From Oryzias latipes (Eukaryota > Chordata > Actinopteri > Beloniformes > Adrianichthyidae), in the NCBI RefSeq assembly GCF_002234675.1, contig NC_019867.2, positions 31,686,614 to 31,750,613 of the forward strand: DNA of 64,000 nt, read 5' to 3'. The notes beneath the pieces are model-generated. The model was not told the DNA's origin. It saw only the letters and a program-made list of their open reading frames with translations, and did not search any database. This document shows positions 50,329-63,690 of the stretch, piece after piece; position 1 is the first letter of the stretch; every line of letters starts with the position of its first letter. The translations under genes and the position numbers were made by a program.

Positions 50329-52265
50329 TGGTTGAATGCTGTAAAGCATTCAACCCTTTGTTTTCCTGTTTCTCTTTATTTATTATTATCGTATCTTATA
50401 GTATCTTCCGCCGTTTTTTGGCGTTTAACTACTTCTACAATTTTTAACCTATTTTAACCATTCTACTATTAAAATGTTCATCTCTTTCATCTTATTTCTG
50501 CTATGACTTTTGGTTTTTCAAATCCTTTTACTTTTTAAGATATTCCAGGTTTTCCGGGAATTTTTGCTCCATTGAAATACATGGAGAATTTTTCGTTCAG
50601 AAGTTCACAGTTAAACTCCTTCTACAATTTTTCACCTATTTTAACCGTTCGACTATGAAAATGTTCAGCTCTTTCATCTTATTCTAGCTATGACATTTTG
50701 GTCCTTCAAATCTTTGAACTTTTCCAGATATTCCCGGATATTCCCAGATTTTCCAATGTTTTTGCTCCATTGGCCACACCTTTGCTTCTTTAAACAATTG
50801 TAACTTTAACATTCTTTTGGCTAGAGACACCGTTCAAATATTGAAATGTTCACAAGGTTTTGGACTTCAACATAAGGTTCAAAATTATTATGGGATGGCA
50901 ACACCACCTACAGTTTGGCGGCCATTTTGTGCCAAAATGTGAGGCAATTTTAAACTTCTTCAAACTTTCACCTATTTTTACCATTCTACTATTACAATGT
51001 TCAACCTTTTCAGCTTATTCCTTTCAGCTATGACTTTTGGTCCTTCAAATCCTTGAACTTTTCCAGATATTCCCGGATATTCCCAGATTTTCCAATCTTT
51101 TTGCTCCATTGGCCACACCTTTGCTTCTTTAAACAATTGTAACTTTAACATTCTTTTGGCTAGAGACACCGTTCAAATATTGAAATTTTCACAAGGTTTT
51201 GGACTTCAACACAAGGCTCAAAATTATTATGGGATGGCAACACCACCTACAGTTTGGCGGCCATTTTGTGCCAAAATGTGAGGCAATTTTAAACTTCTTC
51301 AAACTTTCACGTATTTTAATCCTTCTACTATTACAATGTTCAACCCTTTCAGCTTATTCCTTTCAGCTACGACTTTTAGTCTTTCAAATGTTTGAACTTT
51401 TCAAGATATTCCAAGATTTTCCAGGATTTTCCAAGATTTTTGCTTCATTTAAATACATGGAGAATCCTTGAAAACCTTTGTTGCTTTCAAGCATTATAAC
51501 TTTAACATGCTTTCAGCTAGAGGCACCGTTCAAACATTGAAATGCTCACAAGGCTTTGGACTTCAACATACGTTTTGAAATTATTATGGGATGGCAACAC
51601 AACCTACTGTTTGGTGGGCATTTTTTGACAAAATCTGAAGCAAATGTTGCAATAAACTTCATCCATGGCTGGAACTGAACATATTGAAATTCACTGGATC
51701 TGGACATATAAGGAATGTGGGCGTGGTTAGCAAACAAAGCTCGTTGCTAAGGACGTCCAAAAGTTTACTTTTTCCGATTCATCTGAAACTGACGCTGATT
51801 TGTTCCTCATCTCCAGGCGACCCAAACTTTAAATGGTTGCTATGGAGATAAAATCAATAGAAAAGCCGCCATTTTGAAAAGAGTGGATTTTCTATCAACT
51901 TAGAACATGTAGCTTTTACCAATATAATACTCTCAAACAACGTGTTTTTTGGAGTCAGTTGATGATGCTGATTCCAATGCTAGTACTTTTAGCCATTTTA
52001 GCAACATCTTCAAATTTTCAACAATTCAGCCATTTTTTCTACAATTTCAGCTTTCATGCTTAAGTCCTACAAATTTTGACCTATTTCAGCCATTCTACTA
52101 TTACAATGTTCAACTTTTTCAGCTTATTCCTGCTAGGACTTTTGCACCTTTAACTTTTCATGGTTCTTCCAGTACAGTTCAGCCATTTCTTCAGCTAATT
52201 CAGCTTTCATTCAGCAGTACAGCATTCAACCCTGCATTTTCTTCTGGAAATGCAGCTCCTTCTAG
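50328..52265 (+). mobile_element. Array unit 3 (type A, single leader, two 340-bp subrepeats)
   Basis: Leader palindrome at 50330-50355. Subrepeat landmarks are at 50894 and 51233. It is otherwise very similar to unit 1, minus one 340-bp block. Confidence 0.7.
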
Positions 52266-53660
52266 TGTTACATTTGTTTTCCTCTTATGCTATCTTCTGC
52301 CGTTTTTCGGCACTTAACTCCTTCTACAATTTTTAACCTATTTTAACCGTTCAACTTTTAAAATGTTCAGCTCTTTCATCTTATTACTGCTATGACTTTT
52401 GGCTTTTCAAATCATTGTACTTTTTAAGATATTTTAGGATATTTCAGGATTTTTTGCTTCATTAAAATACATTGAAAATCCTAGCCCCGCCCACGGCCTC
52501 TACGGCTCATGGGAAGTGTTGATTCCCACACCATGAGTTAGGTGGCTGTTACGAGAAGTGACTATCATGTTGTCACACCATACATGTTAGTGGTTAAATG
52601 ACAAAATAATGATGAGTCATTCAGCTAGCTAGCTGATGATCCATATATCACATTCATTATACATGGATGAATGTGCTAACATTTGTGGCACATGCATAGT
52701 TGAGAGAACTAATCTTGAAGCTCAGCATTTGCCAGAATGTCCTCTGCTGCAGGACGTGCCTCCACTTTTACTGTCAATTGATCAGTGCTTTGGATTACAA
52801 CATCAAGGTTTGAAGTCATTATGGGATGAAGACTGTTTGGCAGCCATTTTGTGTTTTTCAAATCTGAAGCCTTTGTTTCTTTAAACAAATATAACTTCAA
52901 CATACTTGTAGCTAGAGACACCGTTCAAACATTAAAATGATCACAAGGCTTTGGACTATAAAATACGTTCAGAAATCATTATGGGATGTCGACACAAACT
53001 ACTGTTTGGTGGCCATTTTTTGACAAAATCTGAAGCAAATGTTGCAATAAACTTCATCCATGGCTGGTACTGAACATATTGAAATTCACTGGATCTGGAC
53101 ATATAAGGAATGTGGGCGTGGTTAGCAAACAAAGTTCGTTGCTAAGGACGTCCAAAGGTTTACTTTTTCCGATTTGTCTGAAACTGACGTCGATTGGTTC
53201 GTCATCCCCCGGTTACCCAAACATAAAATGGTTGCTATGGAGATAAAATCAATAGAAAAGCCGCCATTTTGAAAAAAGTGGATTTTTTATCAACCTTGAA
53301 CATGTAGCTTTTACCAATATGATACTCTCAAACAATGTGTTTTTTGAGTCAGTTGATGATGCTGATTCCAATGCTAGCACTTTTAGCCATTTTAGCAACA
53401 TCTTTAAATTTTCAACAGTTCAGACATTTTTTCATTAACTTAAGCTTTCATGCTTAACTCCTTCTACATTTTTGACCTATTTTAGCCATTCTACTATTAC
53501 AATGTTTAACTTTTTCAGCTTATTCTTTCTATGACTTTTGATCCTTTAGTTTTTCAAGATTTTCAAGCAAAGTTCAGCCATTTCTTCAACAAATTCAGCT
53601 TTCATTCAGCAGTACAGCATTCAACCCTGCATTTTCTTCTGGAAATGCAGCTCCTTCTAG
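52266..53660 (+). mobile_element. Array unit 4 (type C)
   Basis: It starts TGTTACATTTGTTTTCCTCT instead of the palindrome. It shares the internal TCATGGGAAGTGTTGATTCC block with type B units and the ACACAAACTACTGTTTGGTG block with type D. Confidence 0.65.
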
Positions 53661-54676
53661 TGTTACATTTGTTTTCCTCTTATGCTATCTTCCGCCGTTT
53701 TTCGGCACTTAACTCCTCCTACAATTTTTAACCTATTTGAACCGTTCAACTTTTAAAATGTTCAGCTCTTTTATCTTATTACTGCTATGACTTTTGGTTT
53801 TTCAAATCCTTGTACTTTTTAAGATATTTTAGGATATTTCAGGATTTTTTGCTTCATTGAAATACATTGAAAAAAAATCCTTGCAAACCTTTGTTTCTTT
53901 CAACCATTATAACTTCAACATACTTGTAGCTAGAGACACCGTTCAAACATTAAAATGATCACAAGGCTTTGGACTATAAAATACGTTTAGAAATCATTAT
54001 GGGATGTCGACACAAACTACTGTTTGGTGGCCATTTTATGACAAAATCTGAAGCAAATATTGCAATAAACTTCATCCATGGCTGGAACTGAACATATTGA
54101 AATTCACTGGATCTGGACATATATGGAATGTGGGCGTGGTTAGCAAACAAACTTCGTTGCTAAGGACGTCCAAAGGTTTACTTTTTCCGATTTGTCTGAA
54201 ACTGACGTCAATCTGTTCGTCATCCCCAGGCGACCCAAACATAAAATGGTTGCTATGGAGATAAAATTAATAGAAAAGCCGCCATTTTGAAAAAAGTGGA
54301 TTTTTCCCTCAACTTAGAACATGTAGCTTTTACCAAGATGACACTCTTAAACAATGTGGTTTTTTGAGTCAGTTGATGATGCTGATGCTAGCACTTTTAG
54401 CCATTTTAGCATCATCTTCAAATTTTCAACAGTACATCCATTTTTTCCACAATTCCAGCTTTCATGCTCAACTCTTTCTACAAACTTTGACCTATTTTAG
54501 CCATTCTACTATTACAAAGTTCAACTTTTTCATCTTATTCCTGGTAGGACTTTTGCACCTTTAACCTTTCAAGGTTTTTCCAGTACAGTTAAGCCATTTA
54601 TTCAGCTAATTCAGCTTTCATTCAGCAATACAGCATTCAACCCTGCATTTTCTTCTGGAAATGCAGCTCCTTCTAG
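53661..54676 (+). mobile_element. Array unit 5 (type D)
   Basis: It starts TGTTACATTT. It is nearly identical to unit 7 over most of its length, but differs near the right end. Confidence 0.65.
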
Positions 54677-57566
54677 TTATTATTGGTTGAATGCTGTAAA
54701 GCATTCAACCCTTTGTTTTCCTGTTTCTCTTTATTTATTGGTTGAATGCTGTAAAGCATTCAACCCTTTGTTTTCCTGTTTCTCTTTATTTATTCTTTAT
54801 TACGCTCATCTTCCGCCGTTTTTCGGCACTTAACTCCTTCTACAGTTTTTAACCGATTTTTACCATTCAACTTTTAAAATGTTCAGCTCTTTCAGCTAAT
54901 TATTGCTATGACTTTTGGTACTTTTAATCCTTGTACTTTTTAAGATATTCCAGTTTTTCCGGGAATTTTTGCCCTATTAAAATGCATTGGGAAGTTATGG
55001 TGCACAAGGTTGCCGAATCGACTCCCAGTTCGGACCCTTAATATTTTTTCTACCATTTTACTTTTAAAATGTTCAAATCTTTCAACTTATTACAGTTATT
55101 ACTTTTGGCTTTTGAAATACTTCAACTTTTTAAGATATTCCAGGATTTTTGCTCCATTAAAATACACAGGCAATCCTTGTGCCTAACTTCTTTTACAGTT
55201 TTTTACCTACTTTAACCATTTTACTTTTAAAATGTTGAGCTCTTTCAACTTATTACAGTGATTACTTTTGGTCATTCAAATCATTGAACTTTTTAAGATA
55301 TTCCAGGATTTTCCAGGATTTTTTGCTCCATTAAAATACACAGGGAATCCTTGTGCTTAACTTCTTTTACAGGTTTTTACCTACTTTAACCATTGTACTA
55401 ACCATTCCTTTCCTTCAAATCTTCAAATTTTCAACAATTCAGCCATTTTTTCAACAATTTAGGGCCTTGTTTAACTCCTTTTACAATTTTTGTACCTACA
55501 CAATTTTTTTACCACCACTTTTGGTCCTTCAAATCCTTTGACCTTTCAAAAGTGAAAATTTTCGTTCGTTTTTTCCACGTAAAAAACGAACTGTGGCATG
55601 AAATCGTTTCAACTCAGCTTCTCCCAATAAGACTATATACGACAAGCTTGATTAATAGATACCGGCTGCATTGTGTCGTCACAGAAATGTTAGCTCAATG
55701 GCTTAGAAAGTGGTCTTACAATACTGAGGTTCTCAGTTCGAATCCAGCATCTGACTTTTTCTGCATGTTTTTTTACCTTGCCTTTCTTGATGAAATTCAG
55801 TTCCACTAACTCAATTATATTTCGTTACATGGAAGAAATTTCTTTGAGGTGGGGTTACTCATAAGCTTTGACGTTTCAATGTATGTTAGAAAAAACAGTG
55901 GGAGCAAATCTAAGTTAGTTTTGATGTATTTTTTATTTTCCTCCTCGTAGCTGGAAGCTGCAGTTCAAACATGTGCTTCAGCCATTTTGTGAACAAGCGT
56001 CGCCCACGGCCGCTAAGGCTCATGGGAAGTGTTGATTCCCAAACCATGAGTTAGGTGGCTGTTACGAGAATTGACTATCATGTTGTTACGCCACACGTTA
56101 GTTGTTCAAAGACAATAAAATGCTGTGTCATCCAGCTATCTAGCTGATGATCAGCACAGCTCTCAATTATACATGGATGAGTATGCTAAGATTCATGACC
56201 CATGCAAAGTTGAGAGAATTAGTCATGAGGTTGAACATAAGACAGAATGCCCCTTTCTGGAGGAAGTGACCGTACTTTCACTGTCAAATTCTTAGTGCTT
56301 TGGAATATTACATCAAAGTTTGAAATCATTATGGGATGGAAACTGCATGGCAGCCATTTTGTGTTTTTCAAATTTGAAACTGTAGTTTCTTTCAACCAAT
56401 ATAACTTCCACATACTTGTAGGTAGAGACACAGTTCAAACATTGAAATGTTCGCAAGGCTTTGGACTTCAATATAAGGCTCAAAACTATTATGGGATGGC
56501 AACACCACCTAGAGTTTGGTGGCCATTTTGTGCCAAAATGTGAGGCAATTTTATACTTCTTCAAACTTTCACCTATTTTAATCATTCTACTATTACAATG
56601 TTCAACCCTGTCAGCTTATTCCTTTCAGCTACTACTTTTGGTCTTTCAAATCTTTGAACTTTTCAAGATATTCCAGGATTTTCCAGGATTTTTGCTCCAT
56701 TAAATTACATAGGGAATTCTTGTGCTTAACCTCTTTTACAGGTTTTCACCTATTTTAACCATTTTACTTCTAAAATTTTGAGCTCTTTCAGCTCATTATT
56801 GCTATGACTTTTGGTCATTCAAATCATTGAACTTTTTAAGATATTCCAGGATTTTCCAGGAATTTTGCTCCATTTAAACACAAGGATGATCCTTGAAAAC
56901 CTTTTTTGTTTTAACCATTGTAACTTCAACATGCTTTCAGCTAGAGACACCGTTCAAACATTGAAATGTTCACAAGGCTTTGGACTTCAAAATGAGGCTC
57001 AAAACTATTATGGGATGGCAACACCACCTAGAGTTTGGTGGCCATTTTGTGCCAAAATGTGAGGCAATTTTAAACTTCTTCAAACTTTCACCTATTTTAA
57101 TCATTCTACTATTACAATGTTCAACCGTGTCAGCTTATTCCTTTCAGCTACTACTTTTGGTCTTTCAAATCTTTGAACTTTTCAAGATATTCCAGGATTT
57201 TCCAGGATTTTTGCTCCATTAAATTACATAGGGAATTCTTGTGCTTAACCTCTTTTACAGGTTTTCACCTATTTTAACCATTTTACTTCTAAAATTTTGA
57301 GCTCTTTCAGCTCATTATTGCTATGACTTTTGGTCATTCAAATCATTGAACTTTTTAAGATTTTCCAGGATTTTTGCTCCATTAAATTACATAGGGAATT
57401 CTTGTGCTTAACCTCTTTTACAGGTTTTCACCTATTTTAACCATTTTACTTCTAAAATTTTGAGCTCCTTCAGCTCAGTTCAGCCATTCCTTTTACAAAT
57501 TAAGTTTTCTTTCAGCAATACAGCATTCAACCCTGCATTTTCTTCTGGAAATGCAGCTCCTTCTAG
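54677..57566 (+). mobile_element. Array unit 6 (type B with double leader)
   Basis: It starts TTATTATT followed by two 55-bp leaders (palindromes at 54685 and 54740). From 54795 it is the second copy of the 2773-bp type B unit, including the tRNA-like promoter. Confidence 0.7.
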
Positions 57567-57567
57567 T
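54795..57567 (+). repeat. 2773-bp near-identical duplication, copy 2
   Basis: Partner of 47556-50328. The left flanks differ (unit 6 has two leaders, unit 2 has none). The right flanks also differ (GTTACATTT here, TGGTTGAATG there). Confidence 0.9.
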
Positions 57568-58517
57568 GTTACATTTGTTTTCCTCTTATGCTATCTTCCG
57601 CCGTTTTTCGGCACTTAACTCCTCCTACAATTTTTAACCTATTTGAACCGTTCAACTTTTAAAATGTTCAGCTCTTTCATCTTATTACTGCTATGACTTT
57701 TGGTTTTTCAAATCCTTGTACTTTTTAAGATATTTTAGGATATTTCAGGATTTTTTGCTTCATTGAAATACATTGAAAAAAAATCCTTGCAAACCTTTGT
57801 TTCTTTCAACCAATATAACTTTAACATACTTGTAGCTAGAGACACCGTTCAAACATTAAAATGATCACAAGGCTTTGGACTATAAAATACGTTTAGAAAT
57901 CATTATGGGATGTCGACACAAACTACTGTTTGGTGGCCATTTTATGACAAAATCTGAAGCAAATATTGCAATAAACTTCATCCATGGCTGGAACTGAACA
58001 TATTGAAATTCACTGGATCTGGACATATATGGAATGTGGGCGTGGTTAGCAAACAAACTTCGTTGCTAAGGACGTCCAAAGGTTTACTTTTTCCGATTTG
58101 TCTGAAACTGACGTCAATCTGTTCGTCATCCCCAAGCGACCCAAACATAAAATGGTTGCTATGGAGATAAAATTAATAGAAAAGCCGCCATTTTGAAAAA
58201 AGTGGATTTTTCCTTCAACTTAGAACATGTAGCTTTTACCAACATGACACTCTTAAACAATGTGTTTTTTTGAGTCAGTTGATGATGCTGATTCCAATGC
58301 TAGCCCTTTTAGCCATTTTAGCATCATCTTCAAATTTTCAACAGTACATCCATTTTTTCAACAATTTCAGCTTTCACGCTTAACTCCTTCTACAATGTTT
58401 GACCTATTTTAGACATTATACTTTTACAATGTTCAGCTTTTTCATCATATTTCTGCTTTCATTCAGCAATACAGCATTCAACCCTGCATTTTCTTCTGGA
58501 AATGCAGCTCCTTCTAG
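57567..58517 (+). mobile_element. Array unit 7 (type D)
   Basis: Begins TGTTACATTTG. It closely matches unit 5 but has a shorter right part. Confidence 0.65.
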
Positions 58518-59969
58518 TTGGTTGAATGCTGTAAAGCATTCAACCCTTTGTTTTCCTGTTTCTCTTTATTTATTATTTATACTATCTTCCGCCGTTTTTT
58601 GACACTTAACTCCTTCCACAATTTTTAACCGATTTTTACCATTCAACTTTTAAAATGTTCAGCTCTTTCAGCTCATTATTGCTATGACTTTTGGTACTTC
58701 TACTCCTTGTACTTTTTAAGATATTCCAGTTTTTCCGGGAATTTTTGCCCTATTAAAATGCATTGGGAAGTTATGATGCACAAGGCGCCCGGTTCGACAC
58801 CCGGTTCGGACGCTTCAAATTTTTTTACCATTTTACTTTTAAAATGTTCAACTCTTTCAACTTATTACAGTTATTACTTTTGGTCATTCAAATCATTGAA
58901 CTTTTTAAGATATTCCAGGATTTTCCAGGATTTTTTGCTCCATTAAAATACATAGAGAATCCTTGTGCTAAACTTCTTTTACAGGTTTTTACTTATTTTA
59001 ACCATTGTATGAAACAGTTCAGCTCATTCCTTTCCTTCAAATCTTCAAATTTTCATTAATTCAGCCATTTTTTAATAATGTCATGCCTTGTTTAACTCCT
59101 TTTACAATTTTTTTACCTCCAAAATCTTTTTTTACCACCACTTTTGGACCTTCAAATCCTGTGACTTTTCAAAAGTGAAGGCTCATGGGAAAGTGTTGAT
59201 TCCCAAACCATGAGTTAGGTGGCTGTTACGAGAAGTGACTATGATGTTTTTGCACCACATAAGTTAGTGGTTCAATGAAATATAATGCTGTATCATTCAG
59301 CTAGCTAGCTGATGATCAATATATCTCTCCATTATAAATGGATGTGTGTGCAAAAACTAATGACACATGCATAGTTTAGAGATTTGATCTTGAAGCTTTT
59401 GCCACAATGTCTCCTGTTGCATGATGTGGCTCCACTTTTACTGTCAAATGATTAGTGCTTTGGATTATAACATCAACGTTTGAAGGCATTATGGGATGGA
59501 GACTGTTTGGCAGCCATTTTGTGTTTTTCAAATCTGAAAGCCTTTGTTTCTTTAAACGAATATAACTTCAAAATACTCCGTGAATTTTTGCCCTATTAAA
59601 ATACATTGGAAAGTTATGGTGCAAGAGGTACCCGGTTCGACACCCGGTTCGGACGCTTGAAATTTTTTTACCATTCAACTAATAACATTTTTAACTCTTT
59701 CAACTTATTACAGTTATTACTTTTGGACCTTCAAATCATTGATTTTTTTAAGATATTCCAGGATTTTCCAGGATTTTTGCTCCATTAAAATACATAGGGA
59801 ATTCTTGTGCTTAACCTTTTTTACAGGTTTTCACCTTTTTTAACCATTTTACTTTTAAAATGTTGAGCTTTTTCAGCTCAGTTCAGCAATTTCTTTTACA
59901 AATTAAGCTTTCTTTCAGCAATACAGCATTCAACCCTGCATTTTCTTCTGGAAATGCAGCTCCTTCTAG
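58518..59969 (+). mobile_element. Array unit 8 (type F, single leader)
   Basis: Leader palindrome at 58520-58545. It contains two copies of a CGGTTCGACACCCGGTTCGGA motif (near 58790 and 59631) that resembles the 3' part of a tRNA T-arm, each followed by a T-run. Confidence 0.6.
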
Positions 59970-62025
59970 TTGGTTGAATGCTGTAAAGCATTCAACCCTT
60001 TGTTTTCCTGTTTCTCTTTATTTATTATTATTATTATAGTATCTTCCGCCGTTTTTTGGCGTTTAACTCCTTCTACAATTTTTAACCTATTTTAACCATT
60101 CTACTTTTAAAATTTTCAGCTCTTTTACCTTTTTTCTGCTATGACTTTTGGTTTTTCAAATCCTTTTACTTTTTAAGATATTCCAGGTTTTCCGGGAATT
60201 TTTGCTCCATTGAAATACATGGAGAATTTTTTGTTCAGAAGTTCACAGTTAAACTCCTTCTACAATTTTTCACCTATTTTAACCGTTCGACTATGAAAAT
60301 GTTCAGCTCTTTCATCTTATTCTAGCTATGACATTTTGGTCATTCAAATCCCTGAACTTTTCCATTTATTCCCGGATATTCCTGGATTTTCCAATCTTTT
60401 TGCTCCATTGGCCACACCTTTGCTTCTTTAAACAATTGTAACTTTAACATTCTTTTGGCTAGAGACACCGTTCAAATATTGAAATGTTCACAAGGTTTTG
60501 GACTTCAACATAAGGTTGAAAAATTATTATGGGATGGCAACACCACCTACAGTTTGGCGGCCATTTTGTGCCAAAATGTGAGGGAATTTTAAACTTCTTC
60601 AAACTTTCACCTATTTTTACCATTCTACTATTACAATGTTCAACCCTTTCATCTTATTCCTTTCAGCTATGACTTTTGGTCCTTCAAATCTTTGAACTTT
60701 TCCAGATATTCCCGGATATTCCCAGATTTTCCAATGTTTTTGCTCCATTGGCCACACCTTTGCTTCTTTAAACAATTGTAACTTTAACATTCTTTTGGCT
60801 AGAGACACCGTTCAAATATTGAAATGTTCACAAGGTTTTGGACTTCAACATAAAGTTCAAAATTATTATGGGATGGCAACACCACCTACAGTTTGGCAGC
60901 CATTTTGTGCCAAAATGTGAGGCAATTTTAAACTTCTTCAAACTTTCACGTATTTTAATCCTTCTACTATTACAATGTTCAACCCTTTCAGCTTATTCCT
61001 TTCAGCTACGACTTTTAGTCTTTCAAATCTTTGAACTTTTCAAGATATTCCAAGATTTTCCAGGATTTTCCAAGATTTTTGCTTCATTTAAATACATGGA
61101 GAATCCTTGAAAACCTTTGTTGCTTTCAAGCATTATAACTTTAACAAGCTTTCAGCTAGAGGCACCGTTCAAACATTGAAATGCTCACAAGGCTTTGGAC
61201 TTCAACATACGTTTTGAAATTATTATGGGATGGCAACACAACCTACTGTTTGGTGGGCATTTTTTGACAAAATCTGAAGCAAATGTTGCAATAAACTTCA
61301 TCCATGGCTGGAACTGAACATATTGAAATTCACTGGATCTGGACATATAAGGAATGTGGGCGTGGTTAGCAAACAAACTTCGTTGCTAAGGACGTCCAAA
61401 GGTTTACTTTTTCCGATTTGTCTGAAACTGACGTCGATTTGTTCGTCATCCCCAGGCGACCGAAACATAAAATGGTTGCTATGGAGATAAAATCAATAGG
61501 AAAGCCGCCATTTTGGAAAAAGTGGATTTTCTGTCAACTTAGAACATGTAGCTTTTAACAATATGATACTCTCAAACAAAGTGCTTTTTTGAGTCAGTTG
61601 ATGATGCTGATTCCAATGCTAGCACTTTTAACCATTTTAGCAACATCTTCAAATTTTCAACAGTCCAGTCATTTTTGTATCAACTTAAGCTTTCATGCTT
61701 AACTCCTTCTACATTTTTTGACCTATTTTAGCCATTCTACTATTACAATGTTCAACTTTTTCAACTTTTTCCTGCTATGATTTTTTTTTAAATCTTTTAA
61801 CTTTTAAAGATATTCCGGGATTTCCCAGGATTTTTGCTTCATTAAAATACATAGGAAATCTTTTTTTTAACTTCTTTCACAGTTTTTTACCTACTTTAAC
61901 CATTCTACTTTTAAAATGTTGAGCTCTTTCAGCTCTGTTCAGCCATTTCTTCAGCAAATTCAGCTTTCATTCAGCATTATAGCATTCAACCCTGCATTTT
62001 CTTCTGGAAATGCAGCTCCTTCTAG
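59970..62025 (+). mobile_element. Array unit 9 (type A, two 340-bp subrepeats)
   Basis: Leader palindrome at 59972-59997. Subrepeat landmarks are at 60533 and 60872. Confidence 0.7.
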
Positions 62026-63690
62026 TTTATTATTATCGTATCTTATAGTATCTTCCGCCGTTTTTTGGCGTTTAACTACTTCTACAATTTTCAACCGTTT
62101 GTAACCATTCAACTTTTAAAATGTTCAGCTCTTTTACCTTTTTTCTGCTATGACTTTTGGTTTTTCAAATCCTTTTACTTTTTAAGATATTCCAGTTTTT
62201 CCGGGAATTTTTGCTCCATTGAAATACATGGAGAATTTTTCGTTCAGAAGTTCACAGTTAAACTCCTTCTACAATTTTTCACCTATTTTAACCGTTCGAC
62301 TATGAAAATGTTCAGCTTCATCTTATTCTAGCTATGACATTTTGGTCCTTCAAATCTTTGAACTTTTCCAGATATTCCCGGATATTCCCAGATTTTCCAA
62401 TGTTTTTGCTCCATTGGCCACACCTTTGCTTCTTTAAACAATTGTAACTTTAACATTCTTTTGGCTAGAGACACCGTTCAAATATTGAAATGTTCACAAG
62501 GTTTTGGACTTCAACATAAAGTTCAAAATTATTATGGGATGGCAACACCACCTACAGTTTGGCGGCCATTTTGTGCCAAAATGTGAGGCAATTTTAAACT
62601 TCTTCAAACTTTCACGTATTTTAATCCTTCTACTATTACAATGTTCAACCCTTTCAGCTTATTCCTTTCAGCTACGACTTTTAGTCTTTCAAATCTTTGA
62701 ACTTTTCAAGATATTCCAAGATTTTCCAGGATTTTCCAAGATCTTTGCTTCATTTAAATACATGGAGAATCCTTGAAAACCTTTGTTGCCTTCAAGCATT
62801 ATAACTTTAACAAGCTTTCAGCTAGAGGCACCGTTCAAACATTGAAATGCTCACAAGGCTTTGGACTTCAACATACGTTTTGAAATTATTATGGGATGGC
62901 AACACAACCTACTGTTTGGTGGGCATTTTTTGACAAAATCTGAAGCAAATGTTGCAATAAACTTCATCCATGGCTGGAACTGAACATATTGAAATTCACT
63001 GGATCTGGACATATAAGGAATGTGGGCGTGGTTAGCAAACAAACTTCGTTGCTAAGGACGTCCAAAGGTTTACTTTTTCCGATTTGTCTGAAACTGACGT
63101 CGATTTGTTCGTCATCCCCTGGCGACCGAAACATAAAATGGTTGCTATGGAGATAAAATCAATAGGAAAGCCGCCATTTTGGAAAAAGTGGATTTTCTGT
63201 CAACTTAGAACATGTAGCTTTTAACAATATGATACTCTCAAACAAAGTGTTTTTTTGAGTCAGTTGATGATGCTGATTCCAATGCTAGCACTTTTAACCA
63301 TTTTAGCAACATCTTCAAATTTTCAACAGTCCAGTCATTTTTGTATCAACTTAAGCTTTCATGCTTAACTCCTTCTACATTTTTTGACCTATTTTAGCCA
63401 TTCTACTATTACAATGTTCAACTTTTTCAACTTTTTCCTGCTATGATTTTTTTTAAATCTTTTAACTTTTAAAGATATTCTGGGATTTCCCAGGATTTTT
63501 GCTTCATTAAAATACATAGGAAATCTTTTTTTTAACTTCTTTCACAGTTTTTTACCTACTTTAACCATTCTACTTTTAAAATGTTGAGCTCTTTCAGCTC
63601 TGTTCAGCCATTTCTTCAGCAAATTCAGCTTTCATTCAGCATTATAGCATTCAACCCTGCATTTTCTTCTGGAAATGCAGCTCCTTCTAG
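62026..63690 (+). mobile_element. Array unit 10 (type A, one 340-bp subrepeat, no leader)
   Basis: It starts TTTATTATTATCGTATC, the sequence that follows the leader in other type A units, so the palindromic leader has been lost. One subrepeat landmark, at 62538. Confidence 0.7.
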
